From positions 171,972,355 to 172,036,354 of the forward strand of contig CM028377.1 in the NCBI GenBank assembly GCA_013146195.2: a DNA stretch of 64,000 nt. The letters run 5' to 3'. This document shows positions 47,020-57,259 of this stretch, piece after piece. The notes under the pieces are model-generated. The model was not told the origin of the DNA. It ran no database searches and was given only the letters and a program-made list of their open reading frames with translations. The stretch comes from Codonopsis lanceolata (taxonomy: Eukaryota > Streptophyta > Magnoliopsida > Asterales > Campanulaceae). A program made the position numbers and the translations under genes. Each line of letters opens with the position of its first letter. Positions within the stretch are counted from its first letter, which is position 1.

Positions 47020-49863
47020 ATGAGTTCGTCTAGACCTTCAAGAGCGGGTAAGAAGACCCGTCGTTTATTTTCCTTGATCACGGGACGCAACCGTCCCGCT
47101 CTGTTGATATGACTGATGGCGGTGCAGAGTCCGGTGGAGACAGACATACATGCTCCTCCTCCGGAACAGGTACTACGACTTCTAGTCGTTTAGATTTCGA
47201 GGGGAGGATATATGTCTATTTATCTCCCAATTACAATGAGTAAGTACTATTCTTTAGTTTGATATAATTTGTTTTTTTTTGTTTTATATAAAATTCATTA
47301 ACATTTAAGTTAATTCGTTATTGTATAAATATACTTGGCAGGTTTGTAGGTGCATACCCTTCACCCGGCAATTGGATTGGGGAGTATTGGTGGCGTCAAG
47401 TACTCCGTGAGTTTTGGCCCTCGTATACAAAGTTGTCCAACGAGGAGAAGGAAAATATTTGGGAGGCCTTCAAGGTAATGTCTTAATATTTTTTATTTTT
47501 ATTAAATGTTAGTTTGTAATTAAAATGTTATAATTCTATTTTTATATTGTAGTTGAAATATACATGGACGGAGGACTATGAGGAGGCCATGATAAAGGCC
47601 ATTTTCATTGCTCAATGCAGCAAATTATATAGGGATCATATAGGTAAAACATTTATTTATCCTTGGCTTAATATTATAATGTTATCATTATATGTTTATG
47701 AGATGACTAAATTTTTAATAGGTAGCACATTTATCTATGCTTAGCTTAATTTTATAATGTTTATCATTATATGTTAATGAGATGATTATATTTTTAATAG
47801 GTAACACAAAAAAAGAATGTTGGAAGAATCGTGCAACTCCCGTGAGACCGACGTGGATGACCGAGGAAGTGTTTGCTGAGTTTTGCACTTACTGGGGGTC
47901 GGAGAAGGCCGCTGCAATCTCCAATCAGGCTACGCAAAATAGGATGAGCACGCCAGGGAGTGGCACGAAGCATACGATGGGGACAATAAATGTAGCTGAG
48001 CATCATATGCGTATGGTACGTATGCTAGTGTAAATTCAATGTATTAATGTTTAAACATCGATTTATGGACGTTTGTTAGCTGGGTAGCCATGTTGATGCT
48101 ATGAAATCCATGGTTGTAGTTTAATTGACTTTGAAACCAAAGAAGATAACTATATGTATGTTAGGGGGTGTTAGTGTAAATGATAAGAAATAAAGGGGGT
48201 GTTAGTGTAAATTTAGTATAGTAATGCTTAAACATCAATTTATGTACGTTTGTTAGTTGGGTAGCCATGTTGATGCTATGAAATCCATGGTTGTAGTTTA
48301 ATTGATTTTGAAACCAGAAAAGATAACTGTATGTACGTTGAGGGGTGTTAGTGCAAATGGTAAGAAATAAAGGGGTGTTAGTGTAAATTAAGTGTATTGA
48401 TTTTGGGTAGCCATGTTGATGCTATGAAATCCATGGTTTTAGTTTAATTGATTTTGAAACCGAACAACATTTATAACTGTATGTACGTTGGGGGTGTTAG
48501 TGTAAATGGTAAGAAACAAAGGGGGTGTTAGTGTAAATTTAGTATATTAATGCTTAAACATCAATTTATGTACGTTTGTTAGTTGGGTAGCCATGTTGAT
48601 GCTATGAAATCCATGGTTGTAGTTTAATTGATTTTGAAACCAAAAAAGATAAGTGTATGTACGTTGAGGGGTGTTAGTGCAAATGGTAAGAAATAAAGTG
48701 GTGTTAGTGTATATTAAGTGTATTGATTTTGGGTAGCTATGTTGATGCTATGAAATCCATGGTTTTAGTTTAATTGACTTTGAAACCAAACAACATTTAT
48801 AACTGTATGTACGTTGGGGGTGTTAGTGTAAATGGTAAGAAACAAAGGGGGTGTTAGTGTAAATTTAGTGTATTAATGTTTAAACATCGATTTATGTACG
48901 TTTGTTAGCTAGGTAGCCATGTTAATGCTATGAAATCCATAGTTTTAGTTTAATCGACTTTGAAAGCAAAGAAGATAACTATATGTACGTTAGGGGGTGT
49001 TAGTGTAAATGGTAAGAAACAAAGGGGGTGTTAGTGTAAATTTAGTGTATTAATTAATGCTTAAACATTGTTTTATGTATATTTGTTAGCTGGGTAGCCA
49101 TGTTGATGCTATGAAATCAGTTAATTGACTTCGAAACCAAATAGGGTGTGTTCAAGGAAATACCATGAAATTATGTTATTTGGTTTAACTAAATTAATTA
49201 TAATGATTGTAGGAAAGAGAATATGGCTACGTCAGTTTTCTTGATGTGTTTGTTAGTACACATACTAGGCCCGGTACCTCTGTTGATGACCCTCCACAGT
49301 GGGTTGATGATAGATCATCATCGACATTTGTAAGTAAACTTTAATTGAAAGACCTTCTTTTGAATATGTAAATTTATTTATGTTTATTATATTGTGTATA
49401 TGATAATATTTGTTTGTTTTATTGGCAGTCTGGATATAAGTCGAAGGTATTGGAGGAAGATGTTGACCCTATCCAGCCCATTCCATTTGTTCCTCAAGTT
49501 TGGAAAGATTTGACCCTTGAAGGACAAAAAAAGAGGGGAGATAGAGTGTTCGGAATGGGGGACCATGGGTTGCAATGCGCATTGTCGGCACGTCGCTCGT
49601 TTGATATTAGTCCCAACACTCAACAACTTTCAAGGATAGAGACTTTGGAAGCACGCTTGGCTGAGGAGCAACGTTTGACTGTGGAATATCGGGAACAAAA
49701 CGAGCGACAACTTGCAGAAATAATGGCGACAATGCAAAGCATGACACAACAGATGCATGGGTCTTCGAACACTCCCTCCATTAGTACCGGGTCCCCTTTT
49801 CATCCCAGAAATCTCTTCCAGGATCAGCCCCCCTCCCCCATTTTGATTATTGGTATTGTTTGA
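47020..49863 (+). pseudogene. TNPA-like Transposase_24 gene, six exons, frameshift in exon 1
   Basis: Likely the DNA-binding accessory protein that recognises subterminal repeats. Exons inferred from matched splice sites: 47020-47239, 47342-47474, 47553-47643, 47801-48015, 49213-49329 and 49429-49863. Joined phases read through NYNEFVGAYPSPGNW, WEAFKLKYTWTED, DHIGNTKKECWKNR, HMRMEREYGYVSFLDVFVST and SGYKSKVLEEDVDPI. The WWRQV..EFWPSY and NRA.PVRPTW motifs and a C-terminal coiled coil (about 49645-49745, LEARLAEEQRL) fit the plant Transposase_24 (PF03004) family. In exon 1 the frame from the ATG hits a stop near 47112, while the downstream frame is open from about 47090, so a frameshift there has broken the gene. 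Confidence 0.8.
48016..49140 (+). repeat. ~200-bp minisatellite filling a TNPA intron
   Basis: Five to six copies of the GGGTAGCCATGTTGATGCTA / GGGTGTTAGTGTAAATT unit, starting at the donor GTACGTATG (48016). Some units lack the TTAAACATCGATTTATG part. The same unit is in element A at 4090-5090. Confidence 0.88.
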
Positions 49864-50327
49864 AGGAAATATTGATATTGTTTGATTTTGTATGTATATA
49901 TTTGGCACTTCAATGTAATAATATTTAGAGTTTGATGTTTTTAAATTGGTTTTATATTATTGTTTATTTTGTATTAATTGTTATATTATCATGTACAAAA
50001 ATTTATAATGGTAGTATTTTTATGTATTTTTTTAATTTTTTTCCATTAATAGTGACGAAAATTTCCGCTGCTGAAATTAAAATTTAATTATTTTTAAAAG
50101 CCTTTAGCGATGGAAATTTTCGTCGCTGAAATTAAAATTTAATTATTTTTTAAATGCCTTTAGTGACGGAAATTTCCGTCGCTGATATTAACCTTTAGCG
50201 ACGGAAATTGGTCCGTCAGACATTTGCGACGCGTGATCACCGACGGGCCAGCGACAGAAAAATTCCGTCGCTGAGAAGCCATTAGCGACGAAAAATTCCG
50301 TCGCTAAAGGTCATTTTTCTAGTAGTG
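49864..50327 (+). repeat. 3' region, right subterminal hairpins and TIR of CACTA C
   Basis: After about 180 bp of AT-rich DNA, only about five AGCGACGG hairpin units (50050-50310) precede the terminal TTTTTCTAGTAGTG. This is fewer than the ten or more in A and B. Confidence 0.85.
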
Positions 50328-50564
50328 GTATATAGTGATTCAGGGGGCTTCCTTCGCGATCTCCATCTCTGTATTACGGTGCCTGCTTGAACACGCTTCC
50401 AGGCTTTTTCTTTCACGAATGTGTTGATGTCTAAAGGAGGGAGTTTCTATAAAATAAGCTCACACATCAATAAGCTAGGAGAGGTCTTCGTTTGCTTTTC
50501 TCCTTTTTTATGAAAGAGGATAGTGATAGGCCTTCTGGGCTAGGAGGATAGCAAGAGAGTAAGT
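50328..50564. other. Flank of CACTA C, no gene
   Basis: Unique sequence between element C and the solo LTR; continues after the LTR at 51860. Confidence 0.4.
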
Positions 50565-50569
50565 GAAAG

Positions 50570-51854
50570 TGTTGGTCCCAAATAGGCTCAATCTAGGTTA
50601 GAGGGGGCGGGGTTGAATAGCCTAGATGTGTTTTTAAAATTCCTTTAAAAACTTTTTGAAGTGTTCTTCTTCCCTTTTTAAAATAGCTAACTTTTAAGGA
50701 ATAGTTAGGGCAGCGGAAAACAGATAAGAGGCTGTTGTTTTTTAATAGACCAAACAACAGATTAAAACATATATAACGATAGCAGTTATTATGGAAGACA
50801 AGATAAGCAGAAATAGTTCAAACAATACGCGAGAATTTAAAAGTGGTACGTACTATGAAAAGTACTACGTCCACTACCAAAGTGGTTAGTTTTGATTTTG
50901 AAAGATGCACTTGTTTATCCACTAGGTGAGAAAGTTAGATCTCTAACGGATCGTGTATAAATTAGTTTTCAACCAAGTGTATAATGATGAGAGAAACAAT
51001 CAATGAATAATTGATCTCTCAAGGGCTAAAGTAAAGAATAGTTAATTTCAAACTAGAAGAAGTTGAAAGCAAGATAAGATCGAATGGCAGATCTGCAGCT
51101 TCAGGGAGTTTGGTGAAGTGTTAGTTCTTGTCCTTTGGATCTCTTGAATGCTTGAGCATTAAAGATGAAGTTTTAGTATTGAATGAGCAAGCGAGATTAT
51201 TGTTTTAGATCTTCAAAACTTGAATTTATACCAGGGGAGATCTTCAGGACCGTTGGATTGAGAGTGGATAGTTTGAATCCAACGTTATAATTCATTAAAT
51301 GCACTTCGAGGATTTATAGAATGCGTGCAGCAACAGACATCAGAGATGCAGTGATGCAGAGGCAGACATTCCCAAACAGAGTAAGTTTTCAGCTTGCAGT
51401 CGTTACAGCTTGAAAGTCTTCTTAGCCAAAAGAGGTAATGTCTTCAGTTTTCATGATTCAGTCAACAGTCTGGCAGTTGTCTGTGCCATTTGTCTGAAGA
51501 TATATAATGACATAGTTGACTTCTTTGGGAGGGAAAACTGATGGAGATAATTTGAATATTATTTGACTAGATATTAAAAATATTTAGTATAAATAATATG
51601 TGTCCTAAATCCACGTGTTTGGCTGAACTTCGATCTTGGGCTGAGTAGACTTCAAAGTCCGCTGGTAAGACGTGTTTTTAAGGTTGCTGTTGAAGCATGC
51701 TGGTCTACGCCTTAGAGAAACTAACACTTAACTATTCTATTACACCCTTGATTCTAAGACAATTGCCACATTAATCGGTACGCAGACCTTTTAGCCATTG
51801 TGCAATAGAATCAGAAGGTGACTTAACCAAATCTAGAACCTGTGAGGATTGACA
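50570..51854 (+). mobile_element. Solo LTR, TSD GAAAG
   Basis: Begins TGTTGGTCCCAAATAGGC and ends GAGGATTGACA, i.e. TGT...ACA, flanked by GAAAG at 50565-50569 and 51855-51859. Length 1,285 bp. The GAGGGGGCGGGGTTGAATAG stretch near the start is typical of Copia SIRE/Maximus-like LTRs; that assignment is from memory of the family. No internal region, so it is a product of LTR-LTR recombination. Confidence 0.85.
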
Positions 51855-51859
51855 GAAAG

Positions 51860-52665
51860 CACTAGGGCTCTTCGTGAATCTTTTTTTTCGGTTCCAAAAA
51901 TCTCATGGTTGATCAGGACGAGAATGAATCAGTTAGAGGGGCAAGGAAGAAAGAAAGTCTATCTCTTACGGGCTTAGCACTGCCAAATCTGGTATTCGTG
52001 AGACAGAGGAAGTTCTTATATGTCCTGTAGCTTTACTCTCTTGGCTTCTTGACTTTTCTATTTTCTAAATGATTTGAAATTGTTGTATCATAGAGGCCAC
52101 ATGCTCAACAATACCCCTACCTTGGTCCCAGATTGCCTCTGTCATATCGAAGTAGGCAGGGAGGATAAAAAGAGTTAGTTAGAAGAAAGTCAGGAGACCT
52201 GAGAGGTTGACTAGTGCTGAACCATTCCATCTTCCTTGGGATCGTTACAACGTTCGGGCCGGTCTATGACTCCCTTTTGTCATATGAAATGAGTAAAAGT
52301 ATTGATGTTGATAGAGCTATAACTCGTTACCAAGTAACCCAACTATTGGAAAAATTGCGGGTTGACCTACTTTTCGAAGTTTCTTATCGCTCAAGTATCG
52401 TGTTTTTTTCAACCGGGAAGACATTTTTTGAATGCAAAAAGACAGCGATAGCCTTAATGAGTATGATGCATGCTACATAAAGATATATTAAAGTCATTAA
52501 AGTTTATAATAATTACAAAAATAGTTGAGCACGAACAATGTATTAATAACACAAGTGGATGGTAAAGATGAAATGTTATAAAAATTATAATCACAATTTT
52601 TGAAAATAGACTATTAGAGTGAAATATTCCAAAATAATATAATGGACTCTTTGCCTGAAAAAAAT
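51860..52665. other. Unassigned sequence, possible organelle-derived DNA
   Basis: Less AT-rich than its surroundings. An 88-codon frame at 52214-52480 has no recognisable domain. The composition reminded me of plant mitochondrial intergenic DNA, but no gene proves it. Confidence 0.2.
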
Positions 52666-52673
52666 AATAAGGG

Positions 52674-53309
52674 CAGGGCCGGCTTAAGGGTGAAGCAAGG
52701 AAGCCCTTGCTTTAGGCCTCAAAAAAAAATTACTACCTTTTTTTTAAATATATTAAGTGACTCCTAGTTTCTCATTAGGTTACTTAATAAGAAATTAAGG
52801 TCATTAGATAATAAAAATTTTAAAAATAGTTGTCTTAACCTTGAACATTCACTAAAACATAATGACAACTCTAATATTGATGGATTAGATCTATTTACAA
52901 AACTATTTGTAAAACAAATTATACAAATGAAAAATGATACACAAATTGACATACTTAATTATATAATAAGACTTGATTCTTTTCCAAATGCGTATATCGC
53001 TTATAGAATAATGTTAACGATTCTCGTAGCTGTTGCGGTAAAAAGAAGTTTTTTAAAACTAAAATTAATAAAATCTTATCTAACATTCACAATGCCTCAA
53101 CAAAGATTAAGTGAACTACCTTTATTTGATTGAAAAAGAATTATTAAATGAAATTGATCACAATAATTTAAAAATGATTTTGCATCCTAAAAAGCACAAA
53201 AGATGTTCTTTAAACAAGAAATGTAATAATTAAAAGATATATTTTTTGATTTTAAAAAGCCTCACTTTAGAGTTTGCTTTAGGCCTTCATAAGTGTTGGA
53301 CCGGCCCTA
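52674..53309 (+). mobile_element. hAT element with transposase remnant, TSD AATAAGGG
   Basis: Termini CAGGGCCGGCTTAAGG and GACCGGCCCTA are flanked by exact 8-bp AATAAGGG (52666-52673 and 53310-53317). Length 636 bp. The interior retains a hAT C-terminal dimerisation remnant, so this is an internally deleted derivative. Confidence 0.93.
52927..53133 (+). pseudogene. hAT transposase C-terminal dimerisation remnant
   Basis: The frame includes FPNAYIAYRIMLTILVAVAV, KRSFLKLKLIKSYL and MPQQRLSELPLF, which match the hAT family dimerisation domain (usual pattern ...YRILLTIPVTVA..ERSFSKLKLIK.YLR..M.Q.RL..L). The usual ERSFSKLK motif reads KRSFLKLK here. Only the C-terminal end of the protein remains, with stops following. 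Confidence 0.85.
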
Positions 53310-53562
53310 AATAAGGGTTGGCAGAGGCGGACACAACAAAGGAGGTCGGGGCAATTTTGTTAAAGTTTTTTTTATAAAATAATAATCTATTAAATTTTAC
53401 AAGTTAGCCTTATTTTTATCAAATATTTACAAGTTACCCACACGGGAATATATGTAGATAAGGTCTATATCTCCTCATTTTATTTTATTTTTAAATGGTA
53501 ACATAACATAACTGGGTGGCAGTGGGTCCACCGTCGACATAATAATAAGAAGGCCAAAATAC
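53310..53562. other. Short spacer, no gene
   Basis: AT-rich sequence between the hAT element and the Pack-MULE. Confidence 0.4.
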
Positions 53563-55157
53563 GAAAAAGACCCTGAAGTTTCCACCAAATTTCATAATGG
53601 TACCCAATCTAAGGTTTGTGCCATACGCATATCTGACATTACAAATTGTCCCATAGTGCACCCTAGCCCTAACGGGCGTTAGAAAACTAACAGAAAGTTA
53701 GCATGTGCATCTCACATGCAGGGGTAATTTCGTCATTTTCATCAAAAAATTTCTTTAAGCATTTATTTCTAAACAAGAAAATAAAACAACAGTGATGGAA
53801 ACTTCTTCCCATTGGCTAGCCTTGAGCTGCCCCTTTTTCAAGGAATACCATTTTTCTTGGTAGGTTTGAATAAGGTTGGTGGTCTCATCGTGGGTCCACG
53901 GGAGGGGTTTCTTTGGCAGAGAGGCTGCAATGGAGATGGCGGTGGACATGAGAGCTTGGGGGGTTGTTGAAGATTTGGGGGAGCTTGGCTCCGAGGGTGT
54001 AGGGGAAGCCGAAGGCGATGGTTGACTATGGGGGTCAGCCTTGGGGATAGGGTCAGCCTCAGGATTTTGGTCAGGATTGTGTGGGGATGGCGATGGTGAT
54101 GGTGAAGGTGGCGGTGTTGGGAGTGAGGATTGCGGGGGTGCTGAGGAGTGTTGTGGGGATTGGTAGGGGCTGGGATTTTGATGTAAATCCTAGGGTAATT
54201 TCGATGAACGAGGTGATGCTGATGGTCTGAGTGAGGATTACAGGGCCAAGAAAGAGGATACAAGTGGTGATGAAGGAGATGGGGAGTGGTGATGAATAGG
54301 GGTTGAAATAGGGTTGGTGTTTCAGCTTTGGTCTGGATCACGATCGAGGTGGGGAAGGTGTAGGTGAATGATGCGGGTTAGGGATAGGGTTGGGGTCATG
54401 ATTATGATTTGTATCCACCGGGAGTGATGGTGACGGCGGTGGGAGGGAGGCTTGAGGTTGAGGTGAAGGAGACGAAGTGAATTGATATGGTTATCGGTCG
54501 TGATTAGGACTGAAATTAGGGATCTGATCTGTGTCATCAAGACTTGGATTAGAGTCCTCGTCAGGATATTGGGGTGCCAGCGACGGTGGGACTGAAATAT
54601 GAGGCGGCGGAGGTGAAGTAGAAGGCGAGATTGATGATAACAGCCAGATACGAAAGATACGTCCGGGGAAGGCATGAGTAGGGCCATCGGAGGTTGAGGA
54701 TTTCCCGGCAACCCCAGGTATTAGATGGCGAAGGCCATTTTTGTGATTGGTGGGAAATGAGAACAAAATAAAAGAGTTCTACTTTTTGACCTTTTCTTTG
54801 TCCGATAGTTCACTTATACTTTCTCCTACATAAAACGAAACCATGGTAAATTCATGTTCATCACTTCACTTTCTTCTTGCTAGAGGCCTAGAGCAAACAA
54901 CAGAGACATGGTTTCCTTCCCTTATAACCATTACGCCTTCACTCCACGCTTCCTACTACCACCACAGAATTTTTTTGATGAAAATGACGAAATTACCCAT
55001 GCATGTGAGATGCACATGCTAACTTTCTGTTAGTTTTCTAACGTCCGTTAGGGCTAGGGTGCACTATGGAACAATTTGTAATGTCAGATATGCATATGGC
55101 ACAAACCATAGATTGGGTACCATTATAGAATTTGATGAAAACTTAAGGGTCTTTTTC
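53563..55157. mobile_element. Pack-MULE with ~188-bp TIRs
   Basis: Long terminal inverted repeats: 53563-53750 and 54969-55157, starting GAAAAAGACCCT(G/T)AAG and including GCCATA.GCATATCTGACAT and GAAAACTAACAGAAAGTTAG. Similarity between arms is high by eye, with small differences. TIRs of this length are typical of Mutator-like elements. A clean 9-bp duplication was not found (CCAAAATAC against CTAATAAAA). The interior is not transposase but a host gene fragment. Confidence 0.85.
53755..54766 (-). pseudogene. Captured 5' part of a trihelix (SANT-like) transcription factor gene
   Basis: On the minus strand a Pro/Ser-rich N-terminal region (start at 54766, stop near 54491, other frames beyond) leads to an acceptor-like ACCCTAG and an open exon from about 54189. 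It encodes a long Pro/Ser-rich stretch, then KKPLPWTHDETTNLIQTYQE and KWYSLKKGQLKASQWEEV. The W..DET..LI..Y.EKWY.LK.GQL....WEEV signature is the trihelix DNA-binding domain of plant 6b-interacting/ASIL-type factors. It stops shortly after, where the TIR begins, so most of the domain and all later sequence are missing. Confidence 0.8.
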
Positions 55158-55793
55158 CTAATAAAAATAGAAAGAAACAGGGATACTCCCTCCGTCGGTC
55201 CGTCCTAATGAAACAGACACACCGAAAGAAATTAGAATCTCTCTCGCGACATTTAATGTAATCAAATCCACCAGCTATCTTCTTTTCGTGACGCGTGTTC
55301 CCACTACCCCCTTCCCACTCATAATTCGTTTTCTCTCTCATTGCTATCACTGCCGCCTCTTAACTTACTTCATCTTATTTTTATATTTCTCAAACAAATA
55401 AATTACATAAATTATAAATAATGACATTAATTAATTTATAAATAATACTATTACTCACAATTTAAATAATTTATAATTTAATTAATAAATTATCAATAAA
55501 ATATATATTATACATGAATTAAATAGAAAATTACATAAAATGTTAAAATTGAAGTGAAATACAAATGATAAAGTTACATAAAGATAAATACTCTAAAATT
55601 AAAATTACAATTCAATATTAAAATACATAAAAACGCACGTCGGCTATGACCTCTTGACTAAGATATCTACTCTTTGTGCGACCGTCCCCCACCCCCACCT
55701 TCTCCTTCATAGACAACTGTCCCTCTCCCATCTGATCCCCTTCCCCTCTCTCTCTCTCTCTCTCCCTCTGTCCCCTCTCTCTATCGGTGTTAG
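55158..55793. other. Spacer with a lone Stowaway-like end, AT-rich
   Basis: TACTCCCTCCGTCGGTCCGT at 55184-55203 is a Stowaway-like terminus without a visible partner. The rest is AT-rich, with a (CT)n tract at about 55744-55764. Confidence 0.4.
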
Positions 55794-56688
55794 TAGAGAC
55801 GTTAATAGGGTCGGAAACTGCAGGTCTGAACCTATTAATTCGAGTTTTTTCAGGGTTAGGTTTATAATTTTAGTAAACCGTTTAAAGGGGACCGTTTAAA
55901 CCGCGACCGAAACCGACAGGGCTAGATCGAAAACCGACAAGATTGGACCGATTAAAGCGAACGGTGGTCACGCTAAAATTTAAGTTGTCATTTCAACATT
56001 CCATCTGTTTTTTCATACTAACATTTATGTTAGTCTTACCTTCGGTGATTCAATTTAAATTTTATCTTTATAAAAAAAAAGGTAAAATTGCTTTATAGTT
56101 TTTCTTTTTGGTAATCTCTATTTCATTTTTTCGATCATTACACAATGAAAATCTAAAATTTAAATACTAACCCAAAAACAACTATGCAAGTCAAACTCTA
56201 ATGAATCAAGTTATTCAAAATTGGATTATGTTTGGTCTAATAAAAGTTTAATTTATGATATTTATGATTCTCGACTTATTTTATCATTTCATGCTTAATT
56301 AGAACTTTTTAGTTTTTAACTAGTAAAACTTGAAGTCTTGAAGTTTGTTTGTGTTTTGAACTCTATCACTTATGTTTAATGTTGTTGACTCTTTGTATGA
56401 CTCATTTGAGTCATTTTGTTTTGGATTATGTGTTGTTGAATATTGGTTGTCGGCTCGTTGCCTAATAATTACTTGATTTCGAATTTTATATTTATATATT
56501 TAAGTTTTTTTTTTCGTTTAGGTGTAACCCGTTAGTGACCCGTTTAAAACCGAAATCTAGAGGAGTAGGTCTAGGTTTGCAATTTCAATGGACAGTTTAA
56601 AGTGGACCGTTTAAACCGCAACCGATTAGGTACCGAAACCGACAGGGCTAGATCGAAACCGACAGGATTGGACCGATTAACATCTCTA
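55794..56688. mobile_element. hAT element, TSD GGTGTTAG
   Basis: Termini TAGAGACGTTAATAGGGTCGG-like (left) and GACCGATTAACATCTCTA (right) are flanked by exact 8-bp GGTGTTAG (55786-55793 and 56689-56696). Subterminal GAAACCGACAGGGCTAGATC occurs on both sides. Length 895 bp, non-coding. Confidence 0.93.
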
Positions 56689-56696
56689 GGTGTTAG

Positions 56697-56916
56697 TAAG
56701 GGCATTTTTGGTTTTCAAAAAAAATCATTAAAAAAATAATAATAAATATTAATTTTAAATGATTAAATTATTGTTGTAAATTTATTATTTGTTAGCGGAC
56801 ATAAGGATAATTAAGCTATTTACTATTTTTGTAATATTTTATACTTTAAAATGATGTTAAATTTCTGATTTTACTTTTAAAATGTAATATTATAAGTAAT
56901 CATTAGTTTTATATTA
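56697..56916. other. AT-rich spacer
   Basis: No gene or element edge recognised. Confidence 0.4.
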
Positions 56917-57174
56917 CTCCCTACGTCCCTAAATTATCGTCCTTATTTCCTTTTTTATCCGTCTCAAAATAATTGTTCACTTTGAAACTTACCTTTTTAG
57001 AACATCACTTTTACCACGTTATCCTTACTTTTTCACTCTACTTTAATTATGGGCCACATACACATGGACATTAAAGGAAACTACACATTAAACCAATATA
57101 AATAATCAAGTCAATTGTTTTTTCTTAAACTGTGCGCCGGATCAACTAGGACAATTATTTAGGGGCGGAGGGAG
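56917..57174. mobile_element. Stowaway-like MITE, TSD TA
   Basis: Termini CTCCCTACGTCCCTAAATTA and TATTTAGGGGCGGAGGGAG are flanked by TA. Length 258 bp. The AGCCCATA-like centre (GGGCCACATACACATGGACA) is shared with 61275-61567. Confidence 0.88.
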
Positions 57175-57186
57175 TATTAAGTAATA

Positions 57187-57220
57187 CTAGTTATTTAGCT
57201 CGTGTTTTGCACAGTTATAA
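57187..57220 (-). mobile_element. Helitron-like 3' terminus, minus orientation
   Basis: On +, A at 57186 then CTAGTTATTTAGCTCGTGTT followed by TTGCACAG: hairpin CTCGTGTTTTGCACAG near a CTAG end. The body would run rightwards and contain the minisatellite; its 5' end was not found before the 60.27-kb element. Confidence 0.5.
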
Positions 57221-57259
57221 TGTGATATATATATATATATATATATATAACTTTTGGAT

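Larger units (their letters stand above)
32721..50327 (+). mobile_element. CACTA (En/Spm) element C with transposase genes
   Basis: The right terminus is TTTTTCTAGTAGTG ending at 50327. The left terminus is degraded: subterminal hairpins start at 32748, and a CAC preceded by GTA at 32718-32723 matches the GTA that follows the right end (50328-50330). That could be the original left end, but bases 4-5 are not TA. Contents: pentamer array, promoter and leader, a Helitron, a GRPA3-like fragment, telomere-like array, TNP2 gene, TNPA-like gene and right subterminal hairpins. Both genes carry damage, so this copy is probably no longer autonomous. Confidence 0.8.

Noticed and set aside
51860..52665. 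Mitochondrial or plastid insertion
   Set aside because: Style of sequence suggested it, but no organelle gene could be identified. A search against organelle genomes would decide.
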